From positions 31,240,166-31,304,165 of the forward strand of contig CAIIXF020000011.1 in assembly GCA_903813345.2 (NCBI GenBank): a stretch of DNA of 64,000 bases, in the 5' to 3' direction. Of the stretch, positions 12,901 to 24,800 are shown piece by piece. Positions within the stretch are counted from its first letter, which is position 1. Each line of letters begins with the position of its first letter. The DNA comes from Owenia fusiformis (lineage: Eukaryota; Annelida; Polychaeta; Sabellida; Oweniidae). The notes beneath the pieces are model-generated. The model made no database searches. It saw only the letters and a program-made list of their open reading frames with translations, and was not told the origin of the DNA. Position numbers and translations under genes: made by a program.

Positions 12901-14300
12901 TTGTAAAAACAGTACATAATACGTGTAAAAATAGTATATGACTGGACTATGCTATAAAATAAGCATTTAAAATTACTGTCACCCTTACATTCTTTTGAGC
13001 ATTTAAAACATGTAAAATTCATCTACTATAGATTGCGTTAATTTGGCGCTACTTAATTTGGCGATGTTGCCATTTTTGGCGGCTTTTTAATTTGGCGGAT
13101 ATGCAAAAAAATGTTAAACCTATGCGCTGTTTGCGAATTACCATGTAAATGGGCATGTTTGGCTTTGTTCATTTTTTCTTTTGAGGACCACTGGCGATAT
13201 TCACCATGTTTGTACATTTTTTTAGATCATCCTTTACATTTTGCACCTCGATCGATGCTGCTACTATACTGCGCTTTTCCTTTCTAGTTTTTCCCTGAGT
13301 ATTAATGAGTGACTGATAGTGGTCGGACTTGTCTGAAAATCTCCACTCGAGTGGGCCATGAAAAACCACGATTATAATCACGATTTGACTTAGTTGAGTT
13401 ACTTCCGGTTTCAGTTTCCCAAGTAGCGGCATAGCACCCTATAGATAGTTAAAGTTCACCCCTAGTCCCCTATAGATAGTAAAACTTACCGAATAAATAG
13501 TGAAAACAAACTTCGTCAATCCAGAAAGTTCCAGGATGCACCGCGGTAGATAAATATTTTAAAATTCCCGGCTGTTGGATATTCCCAGAATGCATCAAAC
13601 CGGAAATGAAACTTTTGCATAAAAATAACGAATGCAGAATAAAATCCGAGTATGTTTGTCTTCTGTACATGGCATTAAATAGAAAATAAGTTGTATTCTA
13701 AACAGATTAAGCAGAACATTACAACTATAAGCATGGAAATTGCGAATAGGAGAGACAAATCGCGAGTCAAGGTAAGGTGAAAACGAGTGAAAAATATTTT
13801 TTTGGTAAAATTTCAAATCGCATTTTCAAGTTTTCAACTCGATCAATTGATTTTTAGGACAAATGCGAGTAAAACTCGAGTACACGAGTCAGTCTTCCAA
13901 CCACTAGTGACTGACCACCTACATAATTTGCGATGACACCAAAGACGCAATAAAAGATCTATACATATATGAAATAGCCTCTTCTTGACGAAGTGCTGAA
14001 ATGCACAATTTAACACGCATCCCCTAAATGGAGCAAAAAGTAGGTTGTGTTAAGTTAACCCACTTCAAGTTCAACTTGAAATGATTTCTTCAGATTTTCT
14101 TGACTTTTAAAAATTATGAAATAAAATCTAACTTACTTTTCCTTGTTTGCTTTAGGTTTTGAAGTGCAAAGTTTTGGTCCAACTGTTGAAATACATCTTG
14201 GTATATTTTTCGCACCTACTTTCGTGAGTATATCAACTGTTTTGGTTGTAGTAGATCGAAATAAAGAACGACACAGAATGTTTCCAACTTTCGCAGCCAT
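9915..14300 (-). CDS. FDX1: Mitochondrial [2Fe-2S] ferredoxin (adrenodoxin type), four exons
   Basis: Minus-strand coding exons are 14300-14137, 12412-12300, 10986-10854 and 10014-9915, giving 169 aa with all splice phases in register. Exon 1 is a basic, Ser/Thr-rich, acid-poor leader ([20 protein letters not shown]) typical of a mitochondrial targeting peptide. Exons 2-4 form the ferredoxin fold: [41 protein letters not shown] and SRLGCQVC. The four cluster ligands are Cys95, Cys101, Cys104 and Cys142. [12 protein letters not shown] matches FDX1 more closely than FDX2. The protein passes electrons from ferredoxin reductase to mitochondrial P450s and to lipoylation/Fe-S pathways in the matrix. 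Its first exon is head-to-head with RSPH3. Confidence 0.95.
10737..10825. repeat. Short hairpin-forming inverted repeat in FDX1 intron 3
   Basis: The arm GATGCAGGGTTTATCC near 10742 pairs with GGATAAACCCTGTATCC near 10803-10819, enclosing a short loop. It lies about 30 bases downstream (minus sense) of exon 3's donor. Probably a tiny MITE remnant. Confidence 0.5.
11274..11693. mobile_element. Non-autonomous TIR element with TA target duplication
   Basis: The ends CAGGGTGTCAA... and the reverse complement ...TTGACACCCTG are flanked by TA on both sides (11272-11273 and 11694-11695). Inverse similarity extends inward to GCATAAACTAG/CTAGTTTATGC. No transposase is present. A TA duplication and CAGGG-type end suggest a Tc1/mariner-mobilised MITE sitting in FDX1 intron 2. 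Confidence 0.7.
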
Positions 14301-14836
14301 ATTGAACTTTGACCTCTAAACCACTTCCGGTTCAGATTTTTGAGCAAATACTTTATTTTTCGTACTTTTTATGGGGTACAAAAATATACTTTTAATTTTT
14401 TATTGATTTTATTATATCACTGGATAGTTCTGTATTCTTTTCACTTCGCAATATTTGCACAAATTATTTTCCTCGACTTTGGGAGAAGTGCAAGAGATTA
14501 GTTATTATTGCCTAGCAACCAGTATTGACGTAAACATTGAAAGTGATTCCGATTTAAGAAATAGTTCTTATATTTTCTTATGTGTTTTATCTCTTTATCA
14601 AATAAAAATATTCATAAAATAGACGGATTAAATAGTAATCGAAAATATGAGTTGATATTTTCTTCAAATTAGGCTACAACCTTTATTAAAATAAGCAGAA
14701 AGAACTACTTTTGCTTCTTGCGCGTTCTTGAGAAAAGAGTAAATCGGCAAGCAACAAGAAGGATACACTAAGATTTGGAAGAGAAGCATTAGAAACACTT
14801 ATATTGTCAAGAACTACTCACTAAAATTCCCCAATC
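14301..14836. promoter_or_regulatory. Divergent FDX1-RSPH3 promoter region
   Basis: Only 536 bases separate the two start codons, which face away from each other, so regulatory sequence is probably shared. On the FDX1 side CCACTTCCGG (14321-14330) is a textbook ETS/GABP core, common at genes for mitochondrial proteins. On the RSPH3 side an RFX X-box match lies at 14507-14519. Assignment as a promoter is inferred from gene arrangement and motifs. Confidence 0.6.
14507..14519. promoter_or_regulatory. RFX X-box match upstream of RSPH3
   Basis: ATTGCCTAGCAAC fits the X-box consensus RYYNYY-N(1-3)-RRNRAC with a one-base spacer and no mismatch. It lies 318-330 bases before the RSPH3 start. RFX factors drive many ciliary genes through such sites in nematodes, flies and vertebrates, and RSPH3 is a motile-cilium protein, so motif and gene fit each other. 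Confidence 0.55.
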
Positions 14837-17353
14837 ATGGCTGCCATACTTCCCCCAAAACAACAAGGAACATACACATTCGCTAGTCAACCGAGAGCAG
14901 TAAGACAGAGAAAGAAATATAGGGATGGAGAAGAAGAGTAAGTTTTACTTTTACATTTTGAAACATGATCAGATTTTGAATTTTCACTTTTCAGATTTCA
15001 GCATTTGAGTTAATTGTTTCAACATCTACTTTGAATGGACCTTGAAGAACAATGTCAAACTATATAACCTGTCAGCCTTTTACAATGAATGAAAGGTTCC
15101 AATTCCAAGAAATGTCACAATTGTTGTGTGTTGAAATGAAAATACTGTCTGCTGTTTTATGATTTGGTTCAGTGTTCAATTTTGCCTTCCAAGTTTAATT
15201 AAGATACGTAATCTTGTGTTAGTATACTCAGTATTTACAAGAAAGAATTGAGGTTAAATGATTCGTTATTATTTCTTGTCATTTAAACATAATTTATTTA
15301 TTTTTCCAGTCCCAACAGCAGCCAGTATGGAAACATCATGTACGACAGAAGAATTGTGCGTGGAAACACATATGCCCAACACACGCTACCAGCTACAGCC
15401 CAGCCAGATCCTATTGAACTTCAACGTCAACAAGAACTGAGGCGTCGTGCAATGGCTAGGAAACGTGCAAAGGAACAACTTAGACCAAGATCCCCTGAAG
15501 CAGTCGAAGGACGAAAACACATAGATGTCCAAACAGAACTGTACCTAGAAGAATTAAGTGATCGTGTTGAGGAAGCTGATGTTGATACTCAGACAGATGC
15601 ATTCCTGGACAGGCCCCCATCTCCCATGTTCATTCCAGCAAAGACTGGTGTTGATATTGAAACCCAGATCTTAGAGGGAGAACTTTTTGATTTTGACATT
15701 GAGGTTAAGCCTATTCTTGAAGTCCTAGTAGGTAAAACTATAGAACAATCTCTTCTTGAAGTAATGGAAGAAGAGGAATTAGCTAACCTTAGAGCACAAC
15801 AGAGAGCCTTTGAGGAGCTGAGAAATGCTGAACTTGTTGAACAACAGAGACTTGAAGAACAAGAGAGACGTCATCGGGAAGAGAAGGTGATTGTCCTCTT
15901 CAGAATAAAACATATTATATAGAACTTTAACAAGTTAATAAATGGCATCCTTATATTTTTAAAGATATTTATCAAGATTATGCGATATCGTTATTTGTTT
16001 TATGCATATAAATTATTTATTGCTGCAGAAAGCAAATTAAAATATTGAGATTCCTCATTTAGTGTAAGAAATCCACAATTCAATATGGATCTTAAAATAC
16101 GGAATATGAAATTTTCTATAAACAATTCATTTCTTTAAATCAACATAATTTTTATCTTGTAGGAGAGAAGAATGAAGCAACAAAGAGAAATTCTCAGGAA
16201 AGAAAAAGAAACTGCAGACAAAATCTCAGCTCGTGCATTTTCTCAAAGCTACCTTGCAGATCTCGTACCCTCTGTATTTGGAACACTATCAGATAATGGT
16301 TACTTCTATGATCCTGTAGAAAGAGGTAAGGATTATTAAATTATTTTCTAAGCTTCACATATTTCAGGATCATAATTCTTGGCATTTAAATTCATTCGAA
16401 ATGTCTTGAATAAAAACCTGTACTCATGTATATGTAATAAAGTTGCTAAATTATGTATTTGAATCATTAACTGGCTCACAGTCAATTATCAGAATTTTGT
16501 AATAGCTATCACCGAAACAATGTTATGTATAGCCTTAAATGTTCCTTATAATTAAGGCTTATGGCTTTTGGCTTTTCTTATAGCTCTCTATATTGATGAA
16601 AAAACTTTGAATTTCAGATTGTGAACAAGGTTTTATGCCATGGCTGATGGATCGTGTTGAAGAACAACTGGAGAAGAATGTGAATGGACGTACAGTACTC
16701 GATGGAATTCTCCGAGCAGTTGTCCAGTCTCGTCATGAGGCATTTAAAAAATTAGAAGATGCAATAAGGCAGCAACAGTTAGCTGAGTTAGCAGCACAAC
16801 AAATAGCAGAGGAGAAAAATCGACCTGTTAGTGTAGAAGGTAGCAAGGCTGCTACAGAATCTGGAGAAACTGAAAAACCAGAGGTAGGCTGACATTATAA
16901 ATGTTGTGACATCTGTAAATGTGAAAAATTATTACTTTTTTTTATCATTTTTTATCAATTTATTTCATCATATATGGAGTGCCAATCGCTTTTTAAAGCA
17001 TTATAGACTGAGTTAGCAAGAAAAACTCAAAATAGTTTTGAGACAAATTTGATTTATTGTATTAGAAAAATCAAAAGGCAAATGTTTAATGTAACTGGTA
17101 CAGCAATGAACTTTTACAGAAATGAAGTTGATGGGATATCCAAATATGAGATTACACCATGTGCACATTTGTTTTGACAAGTGTTCTTGGATGTTCATAC
17201 TGAATCATATTAGCATCTAATCAACCGCTTTTTTGTACACTTCAGAGTGAAAAACCTGCAGAAGATGAGACAGCAGCTGTAACAGAGCCAGATACAGAAG
17301 TAGAACAAGAGCCGGAGGGAGGAGTAGGGGAGGAGGAACAGCAGGAGGAATAG
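14837..17353 (+). CDS. RSPH3: Radial spoke head protein 3, five coding exons
   Basis: Coding exons are 14837-14937, 15310-15886, 16163-16325, 16618-16883 and 17246-17353, giving 404 aa with GT-AG ends and matched phases. Family signatures include YGNIMYDRRIVRGNTYA, DVQTELYLEEL, DTQTDAFLDRPPSPMF, TGVDIETQILEGELFDFD and PWLMDRVEEQLEKNV. The predicted amphipathic segment around residues 172-193 (VLVGKTIEQSLLEVMEEEEL) lies in the conserved region that in Chlamydomonas RSP3 carries the helices binding RIIa/DPY-30 proteins. Long Glu/Arg-rich helices follow; the last exon is an acidic tail. The protein anchors the radial spoke to axonemal doublets and acts as an A-kinase anchoring protein in motile cilia and flagella. 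The start is the first ATG of exon 1 (MAAILPPKQQGTYTF). Confidence 0.95.
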
Positions 17354-17591
17354 CCACTGTCCTACCTCCCACTTGAATAAAAAAAATTGTAAAAAGACAT
17401 TGTAAATAGTCATAATGTTATTTCAAAGTCCACTAGTTTAGGACAATTATTTTCTAAAAATATTCTATGTTCATATATTCCTTACTGACAATCAAAATGT
17501 TAAATGTATAAAACTGTTGAATGTTCAGATTGGCCTATAACTTACAGGCCCTGACACCTAATACATCTATGCTGATGTCAGTGAAAATAAA
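17354..17591 (+). terminator. RSPH3 3' UTR with polyadenylation signals
   Basis: AATAAA occurs at 17376-17381, only 23 bases after the stop, and again at 17586-17591. The second is the more usual distance for a 3' UTR end. Confidence 0.5.
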
Positions 17592-17599
17592 TATCTATT

Positions 17600-20500
17600 A
17601 AAAACAAATATTTGTTTGGATTTGTCTTGGATTGAAAGATTATCTGGGCTGCATTTGCAAAACCTAAAGTAAAAAATTAAGTCCCAAATCAATTGACAGA
17701 TCAGTAGATAGCACTAAACATGATGTCATAGTAAAAGAATAATAGACATACACAATTACACATGTAGAAATTCTTAACTTTGCAAAGGTACAGTAAATGC
17801 GGAACAGGATCAAGGAAGCCCCCCCCCCCTAACATATACATGAGCCATTAAAGAACTGAATAAAGCCTGGTTTCATCCATTTCATACTTTTGGATTGTTT
17901 TAACACGAGAATCACCTATCATATCCCAGTGGCTAGTATAATTATGAATTTCATTTTTTATAGTCCTCAAAAAATGTGTCACAAAATGTCCCAAATGCTA
18001 GTTTGTGTTATAAAGAAAAGTCAAGTTGCGCATCAATGATATGGCTGTGCATGAAGGAGAAGGCAATAACTGATCAAGGTTGTTGCATACTTATTACCTA
18101 TTATATGAACTAGTCTGCCAGTAGCTTTCAAAATCTTTTTTGACACCAAGTAAATTAAGTCAATCTGTTTTTGTATAAAAATTTATTCAGTTTTATCTAC
18201 AATAATCACATGCAATGTACACCCTATAGTATATTATTCCTAAAATAACCTTAAATTGAGAAGTATTATTTCGTCATGTTTGAGACCATTGTGTATGGAA
18301 TACTGATAGTACTACACAAATCAACCTTACTATTTTTTATCAAAGTAGGGTGAATGACATGGTTCTCAGCAAAACTGACATTTCCATATCCACATATTAG
18401 CAGTTTACAGATCACAGTATATAATGATGGATTTATGTCATATTTACATGCATTTTAATTTTAACATGCTTTCTGAAGCATCTGAAATTAAATGAAAATA
18501 ATTCAATCACTGATGACACTTTATCATAGAATTGCGGAATTTAAAGGCCATACAACTGTATTTATTTTTAGAAAATAGACATGACAAGGAATGATATGAT
18601 ACAAGTAAACTTAAAAAATCTAACTTCAAGGCAGAATCAGATCCAGCAATTACTTTGCTGCTTCACCTTGATGAAAATTGTTACAATTTTAGAATATTTT
18701 GGGTTCATATCATTCCTTGTCATGTCTATTTTCTAAAAATACACCAAATATATACTTTATTTGAAGAAAACTAAAGATTTTTACAATAATGCAATCATTT
18801 GTCTATAAGAATGGTTACAATTCTTATTATTTGGGAGAATTTAAATATTTTTCCACCATTTTTGCAAATTGAATGTTAAATAACTTCACCAATTGATAAC
18901 ACATCACAGAGATATTTGGGAGTTATAATATTTGAGCTTGACAGGAATGAATTGGTAGATCAATTATACATATTGCTTGCAATTTTGTCACTCCCTATAG
19001 ATCTGATTCAGCCTTTAAAAATATCCTCATTACAATACACTGAATCGTAACTGGATATTTCATGTTTTTACAGGGTGATTCAAACAAACATTGTTTTAAA
19101 AACATATGCAGAAACTTCATTTGTATTTTTGTAGAGAAATATTTTTTCACATGCATTTAAGTTGTGTTCTACCTTTTGGATCACCATGTAAATAGATACT
19201 CGTTTAGATGCACTTAGAACAGGCAAACGATTTGGTGATCTTGCTTTCGGGGAAAGGAAATAGTTACTGGCTCAACATGCAAGCTTACAAATTCTCCTTC
19301 CCCCATTCAGTGAGTTTATTAATATTTGTATGGCCACCTATGGGGTATATTTACAGGACCTGGGAATTTGCCATTTCCCCATTGCTATACAATGCCTGTA
19401 ATTTGATTTATACTCCATCCACTTATTTGTTAAGGGATCTTGTTTTTAATACAGGGGCACACATAAATTAACTGTGCAATTATCAATATTTATATGGGCT
19501 GGGGGATTGAGACAAGGAATCAAAGACTTTTGTTTGCTTTTGATGTGCCAAAATCGTAATTCTTATGTGGACCATAGTTTGTGTCTTAAAAATTTGAATA
19601 TGCGGAAAGCTTTTATACTTGTGAACAAATAAAAGTAATTATAAAATAGAGTATCACTAATAAGACCCTTTAACATATAAATGATTGCAGAAAACCAATA
19701 CATGAAAAATTGGATTTAATGGTACAAATCTTAAACCTGCTTGTGAAACACTAAACTGAATATGACAAAATTACAATATAAAAGTAGAACATAATATATA
19801 GATGTAATAAAAATGTATAAAATAACTTACAAACAAATTACAATGCTCAATACAATACAATTGTACAATGCTGTTTCTCACTAGTCTCACACTGTACATG
19901 TATATACGGATTTAAAAACCAAAAAAGGTCAATTTTTGTTCACATATTACGCACAAAAAAGCTCATGGTATTTTCTCTTTGGTTCTGGTAACATGTACAT
20001 GTATTAATATCATGAGCGTTGGGCTATATTTTGAGTTGGTACGCCCACTTGGAGATGTTTGATAGCATTGCCGAAGGTCGTGCATCTTGGGGGTCCAAAA
20101 CATTTTTTTCGAAGATGTTAATTGATGCAATCTGAGCATTTTTATCAACATTAGATAGTTCTATTGTGATAAAACTAAATCATCAATAAATGTGCAAACA
20201 ATTAAGCATTTTGACACATTTTTATTTTTTTCAAATTCATTTGGTGCACCCCGGCATACTGTGCGTAACAGGCGCTACGCCCATGAATATGACTCCTTTT
20301 GAATGCCAACATGAATAAAATTATAGAGGCAGATAAAGAGTAAAATCTTGTGAATTTATCATGCAAGTTTTGTAGAAAAAGTATCAATTTCTATCACCTC
20401 ATTGAATTTATTTATGTCAGCATTCAAGTAAGGTTTGTATCAATGCAGCAGTGTATATTTAATAATATTATATACCCCATATGTATTCTAGATGCTCATT

Positions 20501-21777
20501 GGACAGGATATTCCCTTGGGAAAAATATTTTGCACTATTTCCCTCAATGGCAGTCACTATTTGTATACTATTCACAATTTAAGAATATTGATGCAAAAAC
20601 CTTTTAAAACTGATAGATTATATCGAGAGAGATAATGAGATTCATTAAATTCAGCTTATTGAGTTATCGCTCTTTTATACAAGTACAATAGTACGGTTCT
20701 TAATCCGTGAGAATGTGACCACTTTTGAACTTCAGTAAGCCATCCAAATAACACAAACATGTTTTATCTCATTGCATTTCCAACCATTTCAACAGCTGAG
20801 TATAATAAAAACTGAGGAACTGAGTTGTTAAAGATTCACTTATAAAATAAACTCAATGTTACAGATTAAAAATTTCCAATATGAATAAATAAAATAATTC
20901 TTTTGGAACATGCTTCTTACATAAAAATCTCATCTCAGATTGTCCAAAAAGTAAACCAAACCCATACCCGGCTATAACACTGAAGCACATTCATGTTAGT
21001 AACAATTTTGTAACAGTACTACATGTATATATTATACACATACAAATGTTATACATATTATATTGCCACAATTAATTATGGATTTAGTCTTGCAACAAGC
21101 CTTTATAACCCCAAATTTCCTCTTTTACAATCTGCGATAGATAAATTGGGGAGGAGGTTATGAGACTTGACGCAAGACTAAACTGGATTGTACTTTATAT
21201 TATTGCTTCATATACATTATATACATGTACTTATACTGAAGGAAACTTGGTGTTCTTCACCAAAGGGGTTTTCAGTGCAAAATTCTGATTTTACTTTTTT
21301 AGATAAGATTGTCAAAATATGACAATTTGTTATGAATGCTCATTTAACTTGATGTTGGAAATATCACTGTAATTGATAACATATTCAGTCTTGCACAAAA
21401 TATATTCAAGAAAGAGAATATTGAAGAAAAATTAGATGCAAAGTTACTGTCACATATTATGTCATGGATTCTTGTCACACATTTTGTCATGGATTATTGC
21501 AACCTTCATTTTGTCAAATATGTAATGTAATGCTTGCTGTATCACATATTATTTTTTTATCACACATAACCTACATTACTGATTATCACGATGCACTATT
21601 GGAATTGTTCTCTCGTGTCATCTGCTCAACAAATATTTCTTAGCAGTTACCACATATTTTGGTGTCACAAATTATTTTTACTCTTGGCAATCCTTGCAAT
21701 TTCTGTATCACATGATCAGGTATCACACATTATTCCTGCATCACATATAATTCTTGTGTCACACATTTTCAGACTTG
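17600..21777. other. Intergenic/3' flanking region between RSPH3 and the SLO channel
   Basis: The two genes converge here, so this stretch must hold the channel's 3' UTR as well as spacer. It is AT-rich with scattered TTTATT strings (AATAAA on the minus strand), and no single polyadenylation site can be chosen. It contains the inverted repeat at 18563-18742, a CAGGGTGATTC-type fragment near 19073, and a CATTTTGTC/CACACATTATT-rich patch at about 21450-21770. No coding exon was supported. Confidence 0.55.
18563..18742. mobile_element. Short MITE-like inverted repeat
   Basis: The arm at 18563-18600 (core AATAGACATGACAAGGAATG) recurs inverted at 18706-18741 around about 105 bases of unrelated sequence. 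It has no coding capacity. Probable foldback MITE. Confidence 0.6.
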
Positions 21778-21855
21778 TCAGACATTGCTTGTTTTTATAT
21801 CGGGTTCTTCCTCAATGTGAGTAGGTCCTGGTGTGAAAGGGTGAAGGCAGAAAAT
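21778..21855 (-). CDS. slo: SLO channel last exon, short C-terminal tail
   Basis: The acceptor TTTCAG precedes [11 protein letters not shown], which aligns with the end of RCK2 in BK (LIFCLMQFD in human). It then runs through an acidic stretch to the stop at 21780-21778. The protein ends DIKTSNV. Ser at position -2 and Val at 0 fit a class I PDZ ligand. The tail after RCK2 is only about 20 residues, shorter than the Ser-rich vertebrate BK tail. Confidence 0.88.
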   Translation of the reverse strand: MFCLHPFTPGPTHIEEEPDIKTSNV

Positions 21856-24800
21856 CTGAAATCACCAACAAGTTGATATTTACATGTGTATTGGATGTTT
21901 TCTGACTAGGGCTGGTTCATTAGTTCATCTCCAACATAAGACAAAATTCTGTGTTCAGGACTGTACTGTAATTTGAAAAATTAGCAAAATAGCAAACATT
22001 TATTTTCTTCATTTGACAAAATTTTTACCAAAATGTTACCTTCAGACAATGCACATCCATTCCTGTCTTAGAGTTTAATAAAAATATGAATTGCTTCGTT
22101 TTCTGAGGTTTCTGTTCAGCTAAGAGTGCTGACAACATATTCGTGAAGTTTTGGATTAATTTTACAGGTAATTTCTTACTCCAAGATTTTATTTAAAACT
22201 CTTTAATGCTGCAGAATTTACTCATTGGATAGGTGCAATGAAAATTCCAGTAGAATACAAGGAGGATGGTGTCCATTTGTCACTAGCTGTGGGCAAACAA
22301 TGTTAATTTTAGATGGAAAAAGGAAAAGGAACATTTAAGCTATAATGATTTTCATTATACTGCAAATCAAAATTTTAAATTTTGTAATATTGGATGTTAA
22401 ACAATAATGAAAATAACCAGGACTGTAGCCAGGATTTGCCAAGGGGGGTTCAGTTTAAAAATTTCCAGGGGGGTTCACATTTGACAACTTTGGCCCAAAT
22501 ATGGTTAAAATCACTTGAGAAGTGCTCAAAATGGTGAAAAACTGCATGATTTTGAAAGAATTTTTAGCCAGGGGGGGGGGTTCGCCCGAACCCTGCAAAC
22601 CCCCTGGCTACGGGCCTGATAACTTTTCCACATTTCCAACATCCCTAGAACAAACATACCTTGTCAGATGGCAGCAGTCTCATGTTGTAAGCAGGATTGG
22701 TGAGTACGTAGCGCTTGGCAACCCGGTCTCCAAATCCTGCTGGGGGATTCACCAAGCGATACAATCCCAAACACATGATACCATGGAAGCGCAAAGTCCA
22801 CATGAATAGGTTGCCATATGTAGCATCTATCTGCAAGTGGGGAGTAAATATTCATGATTATCAAAATGTGTTGAAACATTTCATGAGGTATTCATAAAGA
22901 TGCATATACTTTCCAAGGACTGTTGGCACAATTTTGTGCAAAAGAAGTCTGAAGTACAATGTATGATTAAAAAATTTATTTTGAAGGAAGAAAATGACAT
23001 TCAATGTGTTAATCAAATAAACATGTATAAATTAAATGTGGGATGTGTTTTTACAGTTATTTATCCTCGGAATTCTTCATCATACATGATTAATCCCACT
23101 TTGGGTTTTGAAAAGATCTAGTTCAGACATTAGGACATCATTCATAGTTCTTTATACATGTAGGCCACTTTAAACTCACCCCAACTGCAAATTGAGTGAA
23201 TGGGTGCTCTCCAAGACCCATCTGCGCCACCCTGCAGCGATTCCTGTTTGAGAGGGTCTCAGTGGTGGGGTACCCTGGGACCATTCCCAGGCCCTCAGCC
23301 AGCAGCTGTTCCAGTTCCACGGTTGCACCCCCCGTGATGAGCGTTCGAATCAGAATCAATGTGTTACGATTGAAATATGTCTGAAAAGATCGAGGCAAAT
23401 GGATTTTATAATCGAGTATTGCTTTCAATTTGTCATAGTTCTTCAATATTAAATGATTCTATCAAAAGTTCATCTATCACAAACATTCTTAAGGTAAATC
23501 GTACGTAAAATATTTCGTCTAGCGATGATAGATGAACTTTTGATAAATAGTGACAGATTCACTCTCAATATTAAACGAAATAAATATAATTATAGTATAT
23601 TAAAACAGGGGACAGCATTCAGCTACATGTAATACACTTTATTTAAAATTGGAGTGCATTTTCAATTAAATAACGTTGACCTCGAGGAGGATCCATTCAA
23701 TACTCCATTTTAAGCCTACATGTAATTTACTGACCGTGCTCATGAGTGAATCCAGAACACTAGCAGCAAAGACACGTCCACATGCAAATGTCTCAGTATT
23801 ACATAGAGGTATGTCAGGGTCATCAGCATCATCCTGCTCCAGAAACTGACAGTTTGAGTCATTTTCTGCAAAATATAATGAAAGCATATCATTATTTAAC
23901 TTTACCTAGAGGCCAAGAGGATAATACTGCAAATGCATTGATTTTGTGAGAGCAATTTTCACGGATATGTACATTAGTTTCGTTTCACATATGTATGTTT
24001 TCACAATTTTTGAGAGTGCCTCAATTTGTACCAGCTATACAATTTTAAAATATTCCCAGCATCCTGAATTCAGGATTTTATACTCACACAAATATACACA
24101 ACATGGCTACGAATTTAATGTCATGAATGTTAAAGTTTGATAATATCGGTGGGTCAATGTGATGTCACAATGTTTTAAACAAGACACACAGTGGTTGGTG
24201 GTAAATATTGCATTTTGAATAGCAAAATGTCCTCCATGCAATTTATCCTGCAGGCCCAAAACCAGATCAGTTCTTGGCATTATAGTCTGCTATTTCATCT
24301 GTAAAAATTTCAAGTTGAACTGATGAGCAGTTTTACTGGGATTTTGATGCCAAGATTTATGTGACACCCACCATACGCCCATTGATATATTTTTTAAATC
24401 TATAGTAGGCTACTCACCCAGATCTGTTATCATAGGGATTGTATCACGGCCTAGCTTGGACCAACGCCGCATCATATCTAGTAAAGATGCTCCTAAAATT
24501 GAAATAATTAAGATACTGAAAATTCAGTAATTAAGTCTAGTACTGCAGGAAAAAATATAAATAAAATTTTTATTTTCCTCTTGATATTCTTTTGTTGCAT
24601 ATTTAAGGGTAGACAAGACATCAATATGTATTAATAATATTGAATTCATAATATAACATGGTGACCACAATGAAAATCTTAACATAAACAGCAAGGTCAA
24701 TATTAGATAACAGAATTAATTGTGTAATAAATTATATTTTCAACAAAAATTTAAAAATATTGATATTGTCCCTAGGTAAGCATGGATTTACCAAATTTTA

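Noticed and set aside
22280-22310. Alternative last exon of the channel after CCCACAG
   Set aside because: The frame after this acceptor stays open for about 22 codons in the right phase, but the peptide lacks the RCK2 ending (IFCL). The exon at 21855-21778 has it.
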